NCBI RefSeq assembly: GCF_024320865.1
Contig: NZ_JANDBD010000010.1
Span: 62,001 to 126,000, forward strand
DNA length: 64,000 bases
From: Mycolicibacterium arenosum
Lineage (GTDB): Bacteria > Actinomycetota > Actinomycetes > Mycobacteriales > Mycobacteriaceae
Direction of reading: 5' to 3'
The position numbers and the translations under genes were made by a program. Numbering within the stretch: the stretch's first letter is position 1; each line of letters starts with the position of its first letter. Shown in pieces: positions 32,705-42,050 of the stretch. Below the pieces are notes generated by a model. The model did no database searches and was not told the DNA's origin. It saw nothing but the letters and a program-made list of their open reading frames with translations.

Positions 32705-34633
32705 TCAGCTGAACGCGAAGTCTCCCCTGTCGGGCTCCCTGGTCCACGTCCAGTAGTCGACGAGACGCCACGGGCTCAGCGTGTACACCTCGCCGTGCGC
32801 GTTCTTGTAGAACGAGTGCTCGATGGACGGGTGCGCCCATACCATCGTTCGCATCTCGGCCTGACTGCGTCGCACCCAGTCGTCACACGCCTCGGCGGTC
32901 GGCTCCATCGCGCGGTAACCGCCGTCGATCAGCATCTCCAAACAGTCTGTGATGTAACGCATCTGGCACTCGGAGTGAAAGATCAGGCTGCCGCCCGAGG
33001 CCAGGTTGGTGCCGGGGCCGTACATGCAGAAGAGGTTCGGGAAGCCGGGCACCGTGATGCCCAGGTGGGCGTAGGGTCGCTCTCCCCACAGTTCGTCCAG
33101 TGACGTCGTTCCGTCGCGTCCGACGATCGACATCGGCCACAGCACCTTGTTCGCCTCGAAGCCGGTCGCGTAGACGATGACGTCGGCGGGGTGGTGCACG
33201 CCGTCATCGGTGACCACGCCGTCGGCGTCGATCCGGGTGATCGGGGTCCGGACGAGGTCGACGTGATCCCGCGTCAGCGTTTTCAGCCAGCTGCCGTTGT
33301 CCTGCAGGGTGCGCTTGCCCGTCGCCGGGTAATCGGGCACCACCTTCGCGGCAAGCTCGGCGTTGCCGTCGAGTTGGCTGGTGATCCACTCGGTGAACAT
33401 GACACGGGTGATGTCGTTGATCTCGCTGACGGCGCGGTGCTGGTCCGGGTACTCGGGGTCGACCTTGGCGGCGGCCAGACCCTTGTCGCAGCCGGGCCAG
33501 AACAGCAGGAAGCGGTACCACCGGCCGTAGAACGGCAGGTGCCGCAGCGCCCAGCGCACCCCCGCGCCCACCTCGGCGTGGTAGTTCGGGTTGGGGAACA
33601 TCCACTGCGCGGTCCGCTGGAAGACCGTGAGGTGCTCGACCCGGTCGGCGATCGCGGGCGCGATCTGGAAGCCGCTGGCACCGGCTCCGATCATCGCAAC
33701 GCGCTTGCCGGTGAGGTCCACGTCGTGGTTCCACTCGGCCGAGTGGAACGCCGGCCCGGTGAACGTGTCCCCACCGGCTATGTCGGGTAGGTGCGGGCGG
33801 TTGAGTTGGCCGACGGCGCTGATCACCGCCCGTGCCGTGAGGGTGGCCGCGGTGCCGTCCGGGCCGCGGGTTGCGACCGTCCACGTAGCGGTGTCGGCGT
33901 TCCAGGTGGCCGCGGTGACCTCGGTCCGCCACTGCACGTGCGGCCCGATGCCGTGCTTGTCCATCACCTGATCGAAATAGGCCTGAAGCTCGGGCTGTTC
34001 GGCGAAGAAGTGCGTCCACTCGTCAGCGGGCTCGAAGCTGTAGCAGTAGAAGTGATTTCCAACGTCGACGCGGGCGCCGGGATAGGTGTTCTGGAACCAG
34101 GTGCCGCCGACGCCCGCGTTCTTCTCGACGATCGTGAAGGGGATGCCCGCCTCCTTCAGCCGGATGCCCGCGAGCAGTCCGGATTCGCCGCAGCCGATGA
34201 CGACGACGGGAAAGTCCTGTTTCGCGTCTCCGGCCGCGGCACCGCGCCGGCTGTCGCGCCCGTCGAGCTCCATCTCCTCGAGCACCATCGGCACGTACTC
34301 GTCGGGAACGGGTTCGCAGACCAGCCACTCCATCATCTCCTTGAGCAGCTCGGGTCCGATCGGTTCCGGTTCGGGGCAACCGCGGTCGCGGTAGTCGGCG
34401 ATGAGGCCGACCGCCAGCTCGCGGACCGCGGCCTTGTCCTCCTCGGACATGTAGCCCTGCACTTCGTTGAGGAACAGTCCGGCGGGCCGCAGGACGCCGC
34501 GGATCAGCTCCGGATCGCCGGACATGTGCACCAGGGAGAGCATCAGCGTGGGAATGCTGACATCGAGCAGGGCCTCGGCGATCTCCGTGTCCGACGTTGT
34601 AAACGGTTGCCCTGCATGTGGGTTGCGCACCAT
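32705..34633 (-). CDS. Baeyer-Villiger-type flavin monooxygenase with N-terminal extension
   Basis: A 642-aa FAD/NADPH monooxygenase. After about 135 residues of extra helical domain, the FAD motif VVVIGCGESGLLAG (about 142-155) begins, then GVGGTWFQNTYPGARVDVGN, the BVMO fingerprint FTGPAFHSAEWNHD (FxGxxxHxxxW, about 290-303) and the NADPH motif VAMIGAGASGFQIA. The N-terminal extension is that seen in 4-hydroxyacetophenone monooxygenase-like enzymes. It probably inserts oxygen next to a ketone. Divergent from cyp124 with 60 bp between. Confidence 0.9.
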   Translation of the reverse strand: MVRNPHAGQPFTTSDTEIAEALLDVSIPTLMLSLVHMSGDPELIRGVLRPAGLFLNEVQGYMSEEDKAAVRELAVGLIADYRDRGCPEPEPIGPELLKEMMEWLVCEPVPDEYVPMVLEEMELDGRDSRRGAAAGDAKQDFPVVVIGCGESGLLAGIRLKEAGIPFTIVEKNAGVGGTWFQNTYPGARVDVGNHFYCYSFEPADEWTHFFAEQPELQAYFDQVMDKHGIGPHVQWRTEVTAATWNADTATWTVATRGPDGTAATLTARAVISAVGQLNRPHLPDIAGGDTFTGPAFHSAEWNHDVDLTGKRVAMIGAGASGFQIAPAIADRVEHLTVFQRTAQWMFPNPNYHAEVGAGVRWALRHLPFYGRWYRFLLFWPGCDKGLAAAKVDPEYPDQHRAVSEINDITRVMFTEWITSQLDGNAELAAKVVPDYPATGKRTLQDNGSWLKTLTRDHVDLVRTPITRIDADGVVTDDGVHHPADVIVYATGFEANKVLWPMSIVGRDGTTSLDELWGERPYAHLGITVPGFPNLFCMYGPGTNLASGGSLIFHSECQMRYITDCLEMLIDGGYRAMEPTAEACDDWVRRSQAEMRTMVWAHPSIEHSFYKNAHGEVYTLSPWRLVDYWTWTREPDRGDFAFS

Positions 34634-34693
34634 TCGGTGCTACCACGCCGAATCGCGGGCGCGCAGGGCATCGCCGAAACTAGGCTGGCGGGC

Positions 34694-35974
34694 GTGGCGA
34701 TTGCAACGGTGCACAACGGAGCCCCTCCCCTCGACGTTCCGCTGGCCGACGTGGACCTCGGTTCCGTGCGGTTCTGGGGCCGAGACGACGACTTCCGCGA
34801 CGGTGCGTTCGCCACCCTGCGGCGCGAGGCGCCGATCTCGTTTCATCGCGAGATCCTCATGGAGGGCCGAGACCCCGGCGCCGGGCACTGGGCCCTGACC
34901 CGTTACGACGACGTCCTGTACGCCAGTAGGCATCCCGAACTGTTCAGTTCGGCGGGCGGCATCACCATCGGCGATTCGACCCCGGAATTAGCGGAGTACT
35001 TCGGTTCGATGATCGCCATGGACGACCCCCGGCACACTCGGCTCCGCAAGATCGTGTCGAGGGCGTTCACCCCCAGGGTGGTGGCGCGCACCGAGGACTA
35101 CGTCCGGGAACGTGCTCATCGGCTCGTCGCGAACCTCCTCGCCAACAACCCGTCAGGTGAAGGAGAGCTGGTCACCGAACTGGCCGGGCCGCTGCCGCTG
35201 CAGATCATCTGCGACATGATGGGCATCCCCGAGGGCGACCACGAGCGGGTCTTCCACTGGACCAACGTGATTCTCGGGTTCGGCGATCCGGACATCACCG
35301 CCGACTTCGACGAGTTCCTCACCGTCGCGATGGAGATCGGTGCGTACGCGTCCGCGTTGGCCGACGATCGCCGGGCTCGGCCCGCCGACGATCTGACGAC
35401 CAGCCTGGTGCAGGCCGAGGTCGACGGGGAACGGCTCACGTCGGCGGAGGTGGCGTCGTTCTTCATCCTGCTGGTGGTGGCGGGCAACGAGACGACGCGC
35501 AACGCCATCAGCCACGGCGTGCTGGCGCTCAGCCGCCACCCGGAGCAGCGCGACGTCTGGTGGTCGGATTTCGAGACGGTCGCACCGACCGCCGTCGAGG
35601 AGATCGTGCGGTGGGCGTCGCCCGTGGTCTACATGCGTCGCACGCTGACCCACGACGTCGAACTGTCGGGCGTCCCGATGAAGGCTGGTGACAAGGCCAC
35701 GCTGTGGTACGGCTCGGCCAACCGCGACGAGTCGAAGTTCGACGATCCGTGGACGTTCGACGTCCGGCGAAACCCCAACCCGCACTTCGGCTACGGCGGT
35801 GGCGGCGCGCACTTCTGCCTGGGCGCCAACTTGGCTCGCCGCGAGATCGCGGTGGTGTTCGAGGAACTGCACCGCCAGATCCCCGACCTGGTGGCGCTCG
35901 AGGAGCCCGACCGGCTGTGGTCGCCCTTCATCCACGGCATCAAGCGACTGCCGGTCGGCTGGTCGGTGCGGTAG
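34694..35974 (+). CDS. cyp124: Cytochrome P450 CYP124 family (methyl-branched lipid omega-hydroxylase)
   Basis: A 426-aa P450 from GTG 34694. The sequence follows M. tuberculosis CYP124 closely as I recall it: VPLADVDLGSVRFWGRDDDF, DGAFATLRREAPISF, GPLPLQIICDMMGIP and FHWTNVILGFGDPDI. The I-helix motif is VAGNETTRNA (about 261), ExxR is EEIVRWASP, and the heme ligand is Cys375 in GAHFCLGANLARRE. CYP124 hydroxylates the terminal methyl of branched lipids and can oxidise cholest-4-en-3-one, overlapping CYP125. No KstR box is visible in its 60-bp promoter region. The 3' end overlaps the convergent flavoprotein by 35 bp. Confidence 0.94.
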   Translation: MAIATVHNGAPPLDVPLADVDLGSVRFWGRDDDFRDGAFATLRREAPISFHREILMEGRDPGAGHWALTRYDDVLYASRHPELFSSAGGITIGDSTPELAEYFGSMIAMDDPRHTRLRKIVSRAFTPRVVARTEDYVRERAHRLVANLLANNPSGEGELVTELAGPLPLQIICDMMGIPEGDHERVFHWTNVILGFGDPDITADFDEFLTVAMEIGAYASALADDRRARPADDLTTSLVQAEVDGERLTSAEVASFFILLVVAGNETTRNAISHGVLALSRHPEQRDVWWSDFETVAPTAVEEIVRWASPVVYMRRTLTHDVELSGVPMKAGDKATLWYGSANRDESKFDDPWTFDVRRNPNPHFGYGGGGAHFCLGANLARREIAVVFEELHRQIPDLVALEEPDRLWSPFIHGIKRLPVGWSVR

Positions 35975-37307
35975 TCCCGGTCACCCGGTCAGCGCGCGCG
36001 CAGATCTCCGCGAGTCGGTCGCGCGACGGTCCCTCGGGTGGTGCCGGTCGCCAGCCGCGCGCGAAATGCGCCCTGGCGATCGGTTCGACTGACTCGAGGC
36101 TCGCAGGCAGCGCGTCCATCCGGGCGTACGGATCGGTCGACGCGGTGATCTCGGGCGCGACCGCGGCCGCGGCGACGATCAGGTCCGACGGCAGCGCCCG
36201 TGTCACGTCGACGTCGCCGCCGGCCCAGCGCCGTTGCCTGTCGGCGTCGGAGTGGCAGTGGTCGTCGAACCACGGTCGGATGGCGTCCGAGCACCAGGCG
36301 TCGAACTCCGCGGTGATGTCGCCGATGTCGTGACCGGCGTCGAGTAGGTCGACGAGGCGGCGCGCTTGCTGCAGGCCAAGTGTCACGCCTCGACCGGCCA
36401 GCGGAGTGGTGGTGCACACCGCGTCACCGACGGATACGAGACCCGGCGTCCACGGCCGCCCCGCGTGATCCGTCTGCGCGCGGTACCGATTGTGAATCCG
36501 TCCGGCGGGTAGGACGTCGCTGGTCGGCGCACTTCGGCAGGGCTCGGTCCACTCTCCTAGGCCCGGAACGGCGGCCGCCGCCGCGGCGAACACATCGGCC
36601 CGCCGCAGTGCGCGCAACCTCGAGTCGGCTCCGTCGTGGGCGAACGTCACCGAGAACGTGCGATCGTCGTGCAGAAAAGCGATGGCGAAATGCCGGTCGT
36701 AGCCCAGCGACAGCCCGATCGGCGCGTTCACCGGTCCGGGTGGGAGACCGTCGCGCAGGCGGTACTGCCTCGTGACGTAGACGATTCCGCACTCCCCGTC
36801 GACGGCAGTTCGGGTGCGAGGTGTGAACCTGCTGTTACGGCCCGTCGCGTCGACGAACACGTCGGCGTCGAGTGCGGCGCCGTCGACGATGACCCCGGTG
36901 ACGCGGCCGCGCTCGACGCGCACCCCGTCGGCGTGGCCGACCCGCATCGACACGCCGGGTTCGACGGCTGCGATTGCATACAGCGCGGCATCGAAAGTGC
37001 TTCTCCTGCAGAGCAACGCGATGGGTCTGCCAACCGGGTCGTTCTCGACGACCGCGCCGGCTGCGAGGAGGCGATCGAGCACATCCGGCATCTCGTCGCG
37101 CAGGATCTCGGCGACGGGACCGCGGAAAGCGTGGGCGTGGTGGAACTGCATCACCCCCCGGCGGTGCCAGCGGCCCGTGGCCGGTGGTCCGGGATCGCGG
37201 TCGACGACCGTGACGCGGTGGCCGCGACGGGCGAGCGCGACGGCGGTGTACAGGCCGGTCGGACCCGCGCCCACGATCACAGCGTCCACGTGGTGACCTC
37301 TTTTCAT
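35940..37307 (-). CDS. FAD-dependent monooxygenase/dehydrogenase
   Basis: A 455-aa flavoprotein from ATG 37307 (MKRGHHVDAVIVGAGPTGLY); GTG 37289 is an alternative. The FAD motif GAGPTGLYTAVALARRG is at the N-terminus, FVDATGRNSRF lies mid-protein and the second FAD motif is VSVGDAVCTTTPLAGRGVTL, as in p-hydroxybenzoate hydroxylase/geranylgeranyl-reductase-type proteins. It is divergent from a TetR gene across a 39-bp region filled with an inverted repeat, so it is very likely that regulator's target. Substrate unknown. Confidence 0.88.
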   Translation of the reverse strand: MKRGHHVDAVIVGAGPTGLYTAVALARRGHRVTVVDRDPGPPATGRWHRRGVMQFHHAHAFRGPVAEILRDEMPDVLDRLLAAGAVVENDPVGRPIALLCRRSTFDAALYAIAAVEPGVSMRVGHADGVRVERGRVTGVIVDGAALDADVFVDATGRNSRFTPRTRTAVDGECGIVYVTRQYRLRDGLPPGPVNAPIGLSLGYDRHFAIAFLHDDRTFSVTFAHDGADSRLRALRRADVFAAAAAAVPGLGEWTEPCRSAPTSDVLPAGRIHNRYRAQTDHAGRPWTPGLVSVGDAVCTTTPLAGRGVTLGLQQARRLVDLLDAGHDIGDITAEFDAWCSDAIRPWFDDHCHSDADRQRRWAGGDVDVTRALPSDLIVAAAAVAPEITASTDPYARMDALPASLESVEPIARAHFARGWRPAPPEGPSRDRLAEICARADRVTGTTAPTSRPAVA

Positions 37308-37335
37308 GTTACTGTGCGTGTAATGAATACATGAA
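37303..37335. promoter_or_regulatory. Nested inverted repeats between flavoprotein and TetR genes
   Basis: The outer arms TTCATGT (37303-37309) and ACATGAA (37329-37335) enclose an inner repeat TTAC (37309-37312) / GTAA (37320-37323). The outer left arm covers the flavoprotein start codon. This is a strong TetR operator candidate. Confidence 0.65.
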
Positions 37336-37346
37336 GGGTGGCGTAA

Positions 37347-37988
37347 ATGCCGGAGGACGTCAAGCGCGAGTACCGATCGACGCTGCGGGCCGCGCAGGCG
37401 GCCGATACGCGGAGTGCGATCGTCGCTGCCGCGGCCCACCTGTTCGTGGAGCGCGGCTACGCGGCGACGACGATCGACGCGGTGGCGGCCGACGCGGGCG
37501 TGAGCCGCAAGACCGTGTTCACGGCGGTGGGGGGCAAGGTCGAACTGCTGAAGACCGCGGTCGACTGGGCGGTCGCGGGTGACGACGGCGCGGTCTCCGT
37601 GCGCAATCGGCCGGCGGTGCTCGACGTCCTCGCCCGGTCCGGTGCGAAGGACCTCCTCGCAGGCTGGACGCGCGTCCTGGTCGGCATCGACGTTCGGGTC
37701 GCCGGACTCTTCCGCGCGCTCGAGGTCGCCGCCGAGAGCGACGACGACGCCCGGACGCTGCTGGAGGAGTCTCAGCGCCAGCGACTCTCGGGCGCACGCG
37801 AGATCGTCAAGCGACTGATCGCGCTGAACGCCCTGTCCCCCGACGTATCCCGCGCCGAAGCAGTCGACATCGCCTGGCTGGCTACCGATCCCGTGCTGTA
37901 CGACCGGTTCGTCCGCGTCCGCGGCTGGTCGGTCACGCGCTTCGAGGCGTGGTTGGCCCGCCTCCTCGTCACCCAGCTTCTGGGCTGA
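37347..37988 (+). CDS. TetR family transcriptional regulator
   Basis: A 213-aa regulator with helix-turn-helix at about 30-75: YAATTIDAVAADAGVSRKTV, then FTAVGGKVELLKTAV. The ligand domain is helical. It is divergent from the FAD monooxygenase at 37307 and probably represses it. It ends 9 bp before the convergent acyl-CoA dehydrogenase-like gene. Confidence 0.9.
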   Translation: MPEDVKREYRSTLRAAQAADTRSAIVAAAAHLFVERGYAATTIDAVAADAGVSRKTVFTAVGGKVELLKTAVDWAVAGDDGAVSVRNRPAVLDVLARSGAKDLLAGWTRVLVGIDVRVAGLFRALEVAAESDDDARTLLEESQRQRLSGAREIVKRLIALNALSPDVSRAEAVDIAWLATDPVLYDRFVRVRGWSVTRFEAWLARLLVTQLLG

Positions 37989-37997
37989 CCCCGAGCA

Positions 37998-39230
37998 TCA
38001 GAAGTAACCGTTGGCCGGGGGTGAGACTCCGTTGAGCAGGTAGTTGCCCGAGGCGTGCGCCTTGTACGCCAACGGGTTGTGGCTCGCCACCGTGCGGGCG
38101 TTGCGCCAGTGGCGATCCAGGTTCAGCGCCCGCGACGTCGCCGATGCTCCCCCGGTGTCGAACAGCCGGGCCGCCGCCGACAGCGCGAGCCGCTCGGCGA
38201 CCAGCTGCGCCTTGGCCACCTCGACGGCGACCTCGGCCAACGCCGCGGGGTCGTCCTGCGACTCGCCGTCCACCAGCCGGTCGATGGCGTCGGCGGCGTT
38301 GAGCACCAGCGCCTCCGCTGCCGACGCCTCGGCGGCGATCTCGCCGACGGCCTCGACGATGAACGGGTCCTCGCGTGCGGTATCGGCCAACGAGTGCGCC
38401 GCGGGGCGGGCCCGCTCGCGCACGAAGTCGACGGCGTCGTCGAGGACACCGCCGGCGATGCCCGCGGTCACCGCCGCCAGGTACAGCTGCAGGAACGTCG
38501 TGCTGTGCCCGAGGTGCCGACCGTCCGAGACGGTGGTGACCTCGACCGGCGCGACCTCGACGTCGGTGAACCGCGTGCTGCCGCTCGCCGTCAGACGCTG
38601 ACCGAAGCCGTCCCAGTCGTCGTAGAGCTCGACACCCGCGCGATCGACGGGAACCACCGCCTGCACGTCGCGACCGTCGGCGTCGATCGCGGACACCGCG
38701 ATCAGGTCCGCGTACAGCGTCCCGGTCGAGTAGAACTTGAAACCGTTGAGCCGCAACACTCCCGACGTGTCTGCGAGCACCGTCGTGCCCGTGCTGGTGG
38801 GCGTCCTCCCCTTCGCATCGGTGATGGCGTTGCCCAGGACGGCGCCCGAGTCGATCACCCCGAACCAGTGCATCCGCTCGGATTCCAGCGCGCGGTTGCT
38901 CAGCAGTCGCTCGGAGAACCCGAAATGCGCGCGCAGCGCCTGCGCGACATTGGAGCTGCCGCGGGCGATCTGAACGACGGCGCTCACGACGTCGCGCACG
39001 CTGCCACCCGGCCCGCCGTACCGCACGGGGACACGCAGGCCCAGCACCCCGGTCCGGCGCAGCCGCTCGACCGCCCAGTACTGCAGCACCCGGTCGCGCT
39101 CGGCTTCGGCATCGGCTCGGCGCAACTCGGCGACCACCTCCGGAAGGCGGGCCAGCCGGTCCGCCGGTGCTCCGCCCAGCGGCGCGTTGGCCGCTTCCGC
39201 CCGATCGGTCGACTCCAGTCGCAGCGTCAT
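37998..39230 (-). CDS. Acyl-CoA dehydrogenase-fold monooxygenase (DszC/SfnB-like)
   Basis: A 410-aa protein with the acyl-CoA dehydrogenase fold: GVLGLRVPVRYGGPGGSVRD near the N-terminus, LRLNGFKFYSTGTLYADLIA in the middle beta domain, DWDGFGQRLTASGSTRF and the C-terminal helices ending RNARTVASHNPLAYKAH. The catalytic Glu of true acyl-CoA dehydrogenases is not seen; instead the TASG and NPLAYK elements resemble the flavin monooxygenases DszC and SfnB, which act on organosulphur compounds. It probably needs a separate flavin reductase. Next upstream is the glutamine-synthetase operon, 28 bp away on the same strand. Confidence 0.87.
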   Translation of the reverse strand: MTLRLESTDRAEAANAPLGGAPADRLARLPEVVAELRRADAEAERDRVLQYWAVERLRRTGVLGLRVPVRYGGPGGSVRDVVSAVVQIARGSSNVAQALRAHFGFSERLLSNRALESERMHWFGVIDSGAVLGNAITDAKGRTPTSTGTTVLADTSGVLRLNGFKFYSTGTLYADLIAVSAIDADGRDVQAVVPVDRAGVELYDDWDGFGQRLTASGSTRFTDVEVAPVEVTTVSDGRHLGHSTTFLQLYLAAVTAGIAGGVLDDAVDFVRERARPAAHSLADTAREDPFIVEAVGEIAAEASAAEALVLNAADAIDRLVDGESQDDPAALAEVAVEVAKAQLVAERLALSAAARLFDTGGASATSRALNLDRHWRNARTVASHNPLAYKAHASGNYLLNGVSPPANGYF

Positions 39231-39258
39231 GCCGATCGCCTCGCGGTCATCGGACGGC

Positions 39259-40608
39259 TCACGAACTCGCCAGATATCGGCGGCGTTCCCAGTCGCTGAC
39301 CTGGCGGTGGTAGAGCTCCCACTCGCTGCGGGCGATCGTCACGAAGTCCCGCACCGATTCGGTTCCCAGGATGTCGGCGATGGTGTCGTCCTGAGCGGCC
39401 AGCGCAACGGCCACGCCCAGCGACTCGGGGAGCAGCGTGCCGGACTCGTACAGATTGCCTTCGGCGGGCGGCGGTGGGGTGCGCCCCGCCTCCAGCCCCG
39501 CGACCACCGCGGCGAGCGCCGAGGCCACCAGCCAGTACGGGTTGGAATCGGATGCGCCGCTGCGCAATTCGATCCTGTTCGCCTCCGGTGTCGATTCGAC
39601 GAGCGACCGGACGGCGGCGCTGCGGTTGTCGCGGCTCCACGTCACGGTCGCGGGTGCGAACGAGTCCGGCTCGAATCGCCGGTAGGCGTTGACGGTGTGC
39701 GCCCCGAACAGCGTGATCGACGGAAGATGTTCCAGCAGCCCGGAAACGGCGTGCAGGGCGAGCGGGCTCTCCTGATGTCCGTCGGAGGCGAACGCCGGTT
39801 CGCCGTCGCGCCACAGTGAGATGTGCAGGTGTGCCGAACTGCCGGACTGGTCGGCGAACGGTTTGGCCATGAAGCTCGCCAGCTTGCCGTGCCTGCGAGC
39901 GACCTCCTTGACCGCGTACTTCAGCCGAGCGCTGTCGTCGGCGGCCTCAAGGGCATCGGTGTAGACCAGGTTCGTCTCCACCTGGCCGGGTCCGTACTCC
40001 GTCTGGATCCCCTCGAGGCGGGTGAACGCGCTGAGCGTCTCGTACAACTCGCCGAGCACGGGGTCGAGGGCGTTGGCGTTCTCCAGCGAGTACGCGTGGA
40101 TGTCGTGCTGGAACGGGGTGCCGTCGGGGTTGAGCAGATAGAACTCGAACTCCACGCCCACCGTGGCCGTGTAGCCCAGCGCGGCAAGGCGGTTCAGCAC
40201 CCGCTTGAGTACGGCCCGCGGGTCGAGCAGCGACGGCGTGCGGTCGTGCCGGACGATGTCGGAGATGACGTGCCCGACTCCCGGTCGCCACGGCAGCGCG
40301 CGGAAGGTGTCGAGGTCGGGAACCGCGAACACGTCCGGGTAGCCGCTGTCCCAGTTGGTCAGCTGCAGACCGTCGATCACGGTCCCGTCGGTGTTCCAGC
40401 CCAAAGAGGCCTCACAGAACGCGAAGCCGGTGCCCGTGGCTCGATCGAGGAACTGCCGGGCGGGAATCCGCTTGCCCTGGGCGTGGCCGAACGGATCGCT
40501 CCAGGCGACCTCGATTTCGCGGAGGGAGCCGTCGGCGAGCCGGCTCAGCAGGTTGCGCTCGCGCTCCGACACGGCCGCGTCGGCTCGGGCGTCGACGGTG
40601 CTCGTCAC
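39259..40608 (-). CDS. Glutamine synthetase-family ligase (catabolic type)
   Basis: A 449-aa GS-I-like protein from GTG 40608. Active-site elements are kept: VGVEFEFYLLNPDG, TEYGPGQVETNL, SSAHLHISLW (ammonia/ATP site His), SRDNRSAAVR and NRIELRSGASDSNPYW. It lacks the adenylylation Tyr context of GlnA1. Such paralogues are usually gamma-glutamyl amide ligases (ethanolamine, polyamines) rather than nitrogen-assimilating enzymes. The GTG overlaps the stop of the upstream amino-acid permease (GTGA), showing translational coupling, so it probably modifies the amine the permease imports. Confidence 0.88.
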   Translation of the reverse strand: MTSTVDARADAAVSERERNLLSRLADGSLREIEVAWSDPFGHAQGKRIPARQFLDRATGTGFAFCEASLGWNTDGTVIDGLQLTNWDSGYPDVFAVPDLDTFRALPWRPGVGHVISDIVRHDRTPSLLDPRAVLKRVLNRLAALGYTATVGVEFEFYLLNPDGTPFQHDIHAYSLENANALDPVLGELYETLSAFTRLEGIQTEYGPGQVETNLVYTDALEAADDSARLKYAVKEVARRHGKLASFMAKPFADQSGSSAHLHISLWRDGEPAFASDGHQESPLALHAVSGLLEHLPSITLFGAHTVNAYRRFEPDSFAPATVTWSRDNRSAAVRSLVESTPEANRIELRSGASDSNPYWLVASALAAVVAGLEAGRTPPPPAEGNLYESGTLLPESLGVAVALAAQDDTIADILGTESVRDFVTIARSEWELYHRQVSDWERRRYLASS

Positions 40609-42050
40609 GCCGCCGTGGCCTTCGTCGCATCGCCCACCCGGTTTCCGACCACCACTCCGACGATCAGCGCGACCACCAGCAGACTCACGATGCCCCAGCC
40701 GAGTGCGCTCGAACCCGCGAGGCCGTCGAGGTTCGTCAGGATCAGCACCAGCGTGACGCCGAGGCCGACGAGGCCCAGTGCCGGCGCGATGCGCACCCGC
40801 CACTGCGAGTGGCCCCGCCGGTCGCGGGCGAAGAACACCAGCACCGCGACGCTGGTCGCGATCAGCAGCACGACGAAGCCGACGGTCGTCGCGGCGGCGA
40901 ACCACGTGTAGAACTGCGTGATCGGGTCGAGCGAGAAGGCCACTGCCAGCGCGATGCTGACGGCGACGACGGCGGAAACCCACAGCGAGGCCCGGTGCGG
41001 CGAGCCGTGCTGCGGATGCGGAACGCTCAGCGCCGCGGGCAGCACACTGTGCCGCGACAACGCGAACACGTAGCGCGACGCCACGTTGTGGAACGCGAGT
41101 ATGCACGCGAACAGGCTGGTGAAGTACAGCACGGTGATGATGTCGTTGCCCGCGGTGCGGATGTAGACCTGTGCGATGTCCGACAGGAACGTTCCGCCCG
41201 AATCCGTCGCCTGCGCAACGGCCTTCGTGTCACCCCACGCTGAGATGAGCGCCCAGCTCGTCACGGCGTAGAACGCGCCGATCAGGATCAGTGCGGCGTA
41301 GGTGGCGCGCGGAATGGTGCGCTCCGGATCCTTCGCCTCGTCGCGGAAGATCGCGGTCGCCTCGAAGCCGATGTAGCTCAGCATGGCGAACAGCAGTCCG
41401 ACCCCCAGCGATCCGGAGAACACCGTGGCGGGGTCGACGACGCCGGTGGACAGCCCGTCGTCACCGCCGCCGCGGGCCACGATGATCAGGTCGAGCACTC
41501 CGACGATAGCGATCTCGGCCGTCAGCAGCACGGCCAGCACGCGGCTGGACAACTGGATGTTGCGGTAGCCGAGGAAGGTCGTGATCACGAACGCCGCCGC
41601 CGCGAGCGTCCACCACGGGATGTCCGGGCCGCCGAACAGGGTGACGACTCCGACGCCTGCCGGGCCCAGCAGGCCGTACACCCCCGCTTCCAGGGCGACG
41701 TAGCTGACGAGTGCGACGAAGCCGAAGCCGATGCCGATCGAGAAGCCGAGCGACTGGCGGATGTACGAGAAGAAGGCTCCCGCCTCCTGGACGAACGGGG
41801 TCAGGGCGGTGAACCCGACGGCGAACAGCAGCAGGATGACGGTCGACACGATGAAGGTCGCCGGGAAGCCCGCGCCGTTGCCCGACGCGATGCCCAGCGG
41901 AAAGACGCCACCGACCACGCCGAGCGGAGCCGCCGCGGCGACGACCATGAAGACGATGGCCGGGACTCCGAGGTTCCCGCGCAGCCGTCGTTCGGGGGTC
42001 GGTTCGGACGAACCTCCCAAATTCTCTGGCGCAGAGATAGTTTCGGACAT
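40605..42050 (-). CDS. APC-family amino acid/amine permease
   Basis: A 481-aa transporter with about 12 membrane segments. Start ATG 42050 gives a polar 30-residue N-terminus followed by GVPAIVFMVVAAAAPLGVVG. Family motifs include YVALEAGVYGLLGPAGVG and SYIGFEATAIFRDEAKDPER. It imports amino acids or amines with protons or by exchange. It is coupled to the downstream glutamine-synthetase-like gene. The 126 bp upstream contain no motif I can name. Confidence 0.9.
   Translation of the reverse strand: MSETISAPENLGGSSEPTPERRLRGNLGVPAIVFMVVAAAAPLGVVGGVFPLGIASGNGAGFPATFIVSTVILLLFAVGFTALTPFVQEAGAFFSYIRQSLGFSIGIGFGFVALVSYVALEAGVYGLLGPAGVGVVTLFGGPDIPWWTLAAAAFVITTFLGYRNIQLSSRVLAVLLTAEIAIVGVLDLIIVARGGGDDGLSTGVVDPATVFSGSLGVGLLFAMLSYIGFEATAIFRDEAKDPERTIPRATYAALILIGAFYAVTSWALISAWGDTKAVAQATDSGGTFLSDIAQVYIRTAGNDIITVLYFTSLFACILAFHNVASRYVFALSRHSVLPAALSVPHPQHGSPHRASLWVSAVVAVSIALAVAFSLDPITQFYTWFAAATTVGFVVLLIATSVAVLVFFARDRRGHSQWRVRIAPALGLVGLGVTLVLILTNLDGLAGSSALGWGIVSLLVVALIVGVVVGNRVGDATKATAA

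Noticed and set aside
38055..39299. 414-codon open frame on the plus strand opposite the acyl-CoA dehydrogenase-like gene
   Set aside because: Arg/Gly/Asp-rich composition without any domain; it is the antisense shadow of a well-supported gene.
40609..41106. N-terminal extension of the glutamine synthetase into the permease gene
   Set aside because: The extra residues are Arg/Ala-rich shadow of the permease; GTG 40608 overlaps the permease stop as expected for coupled genes.
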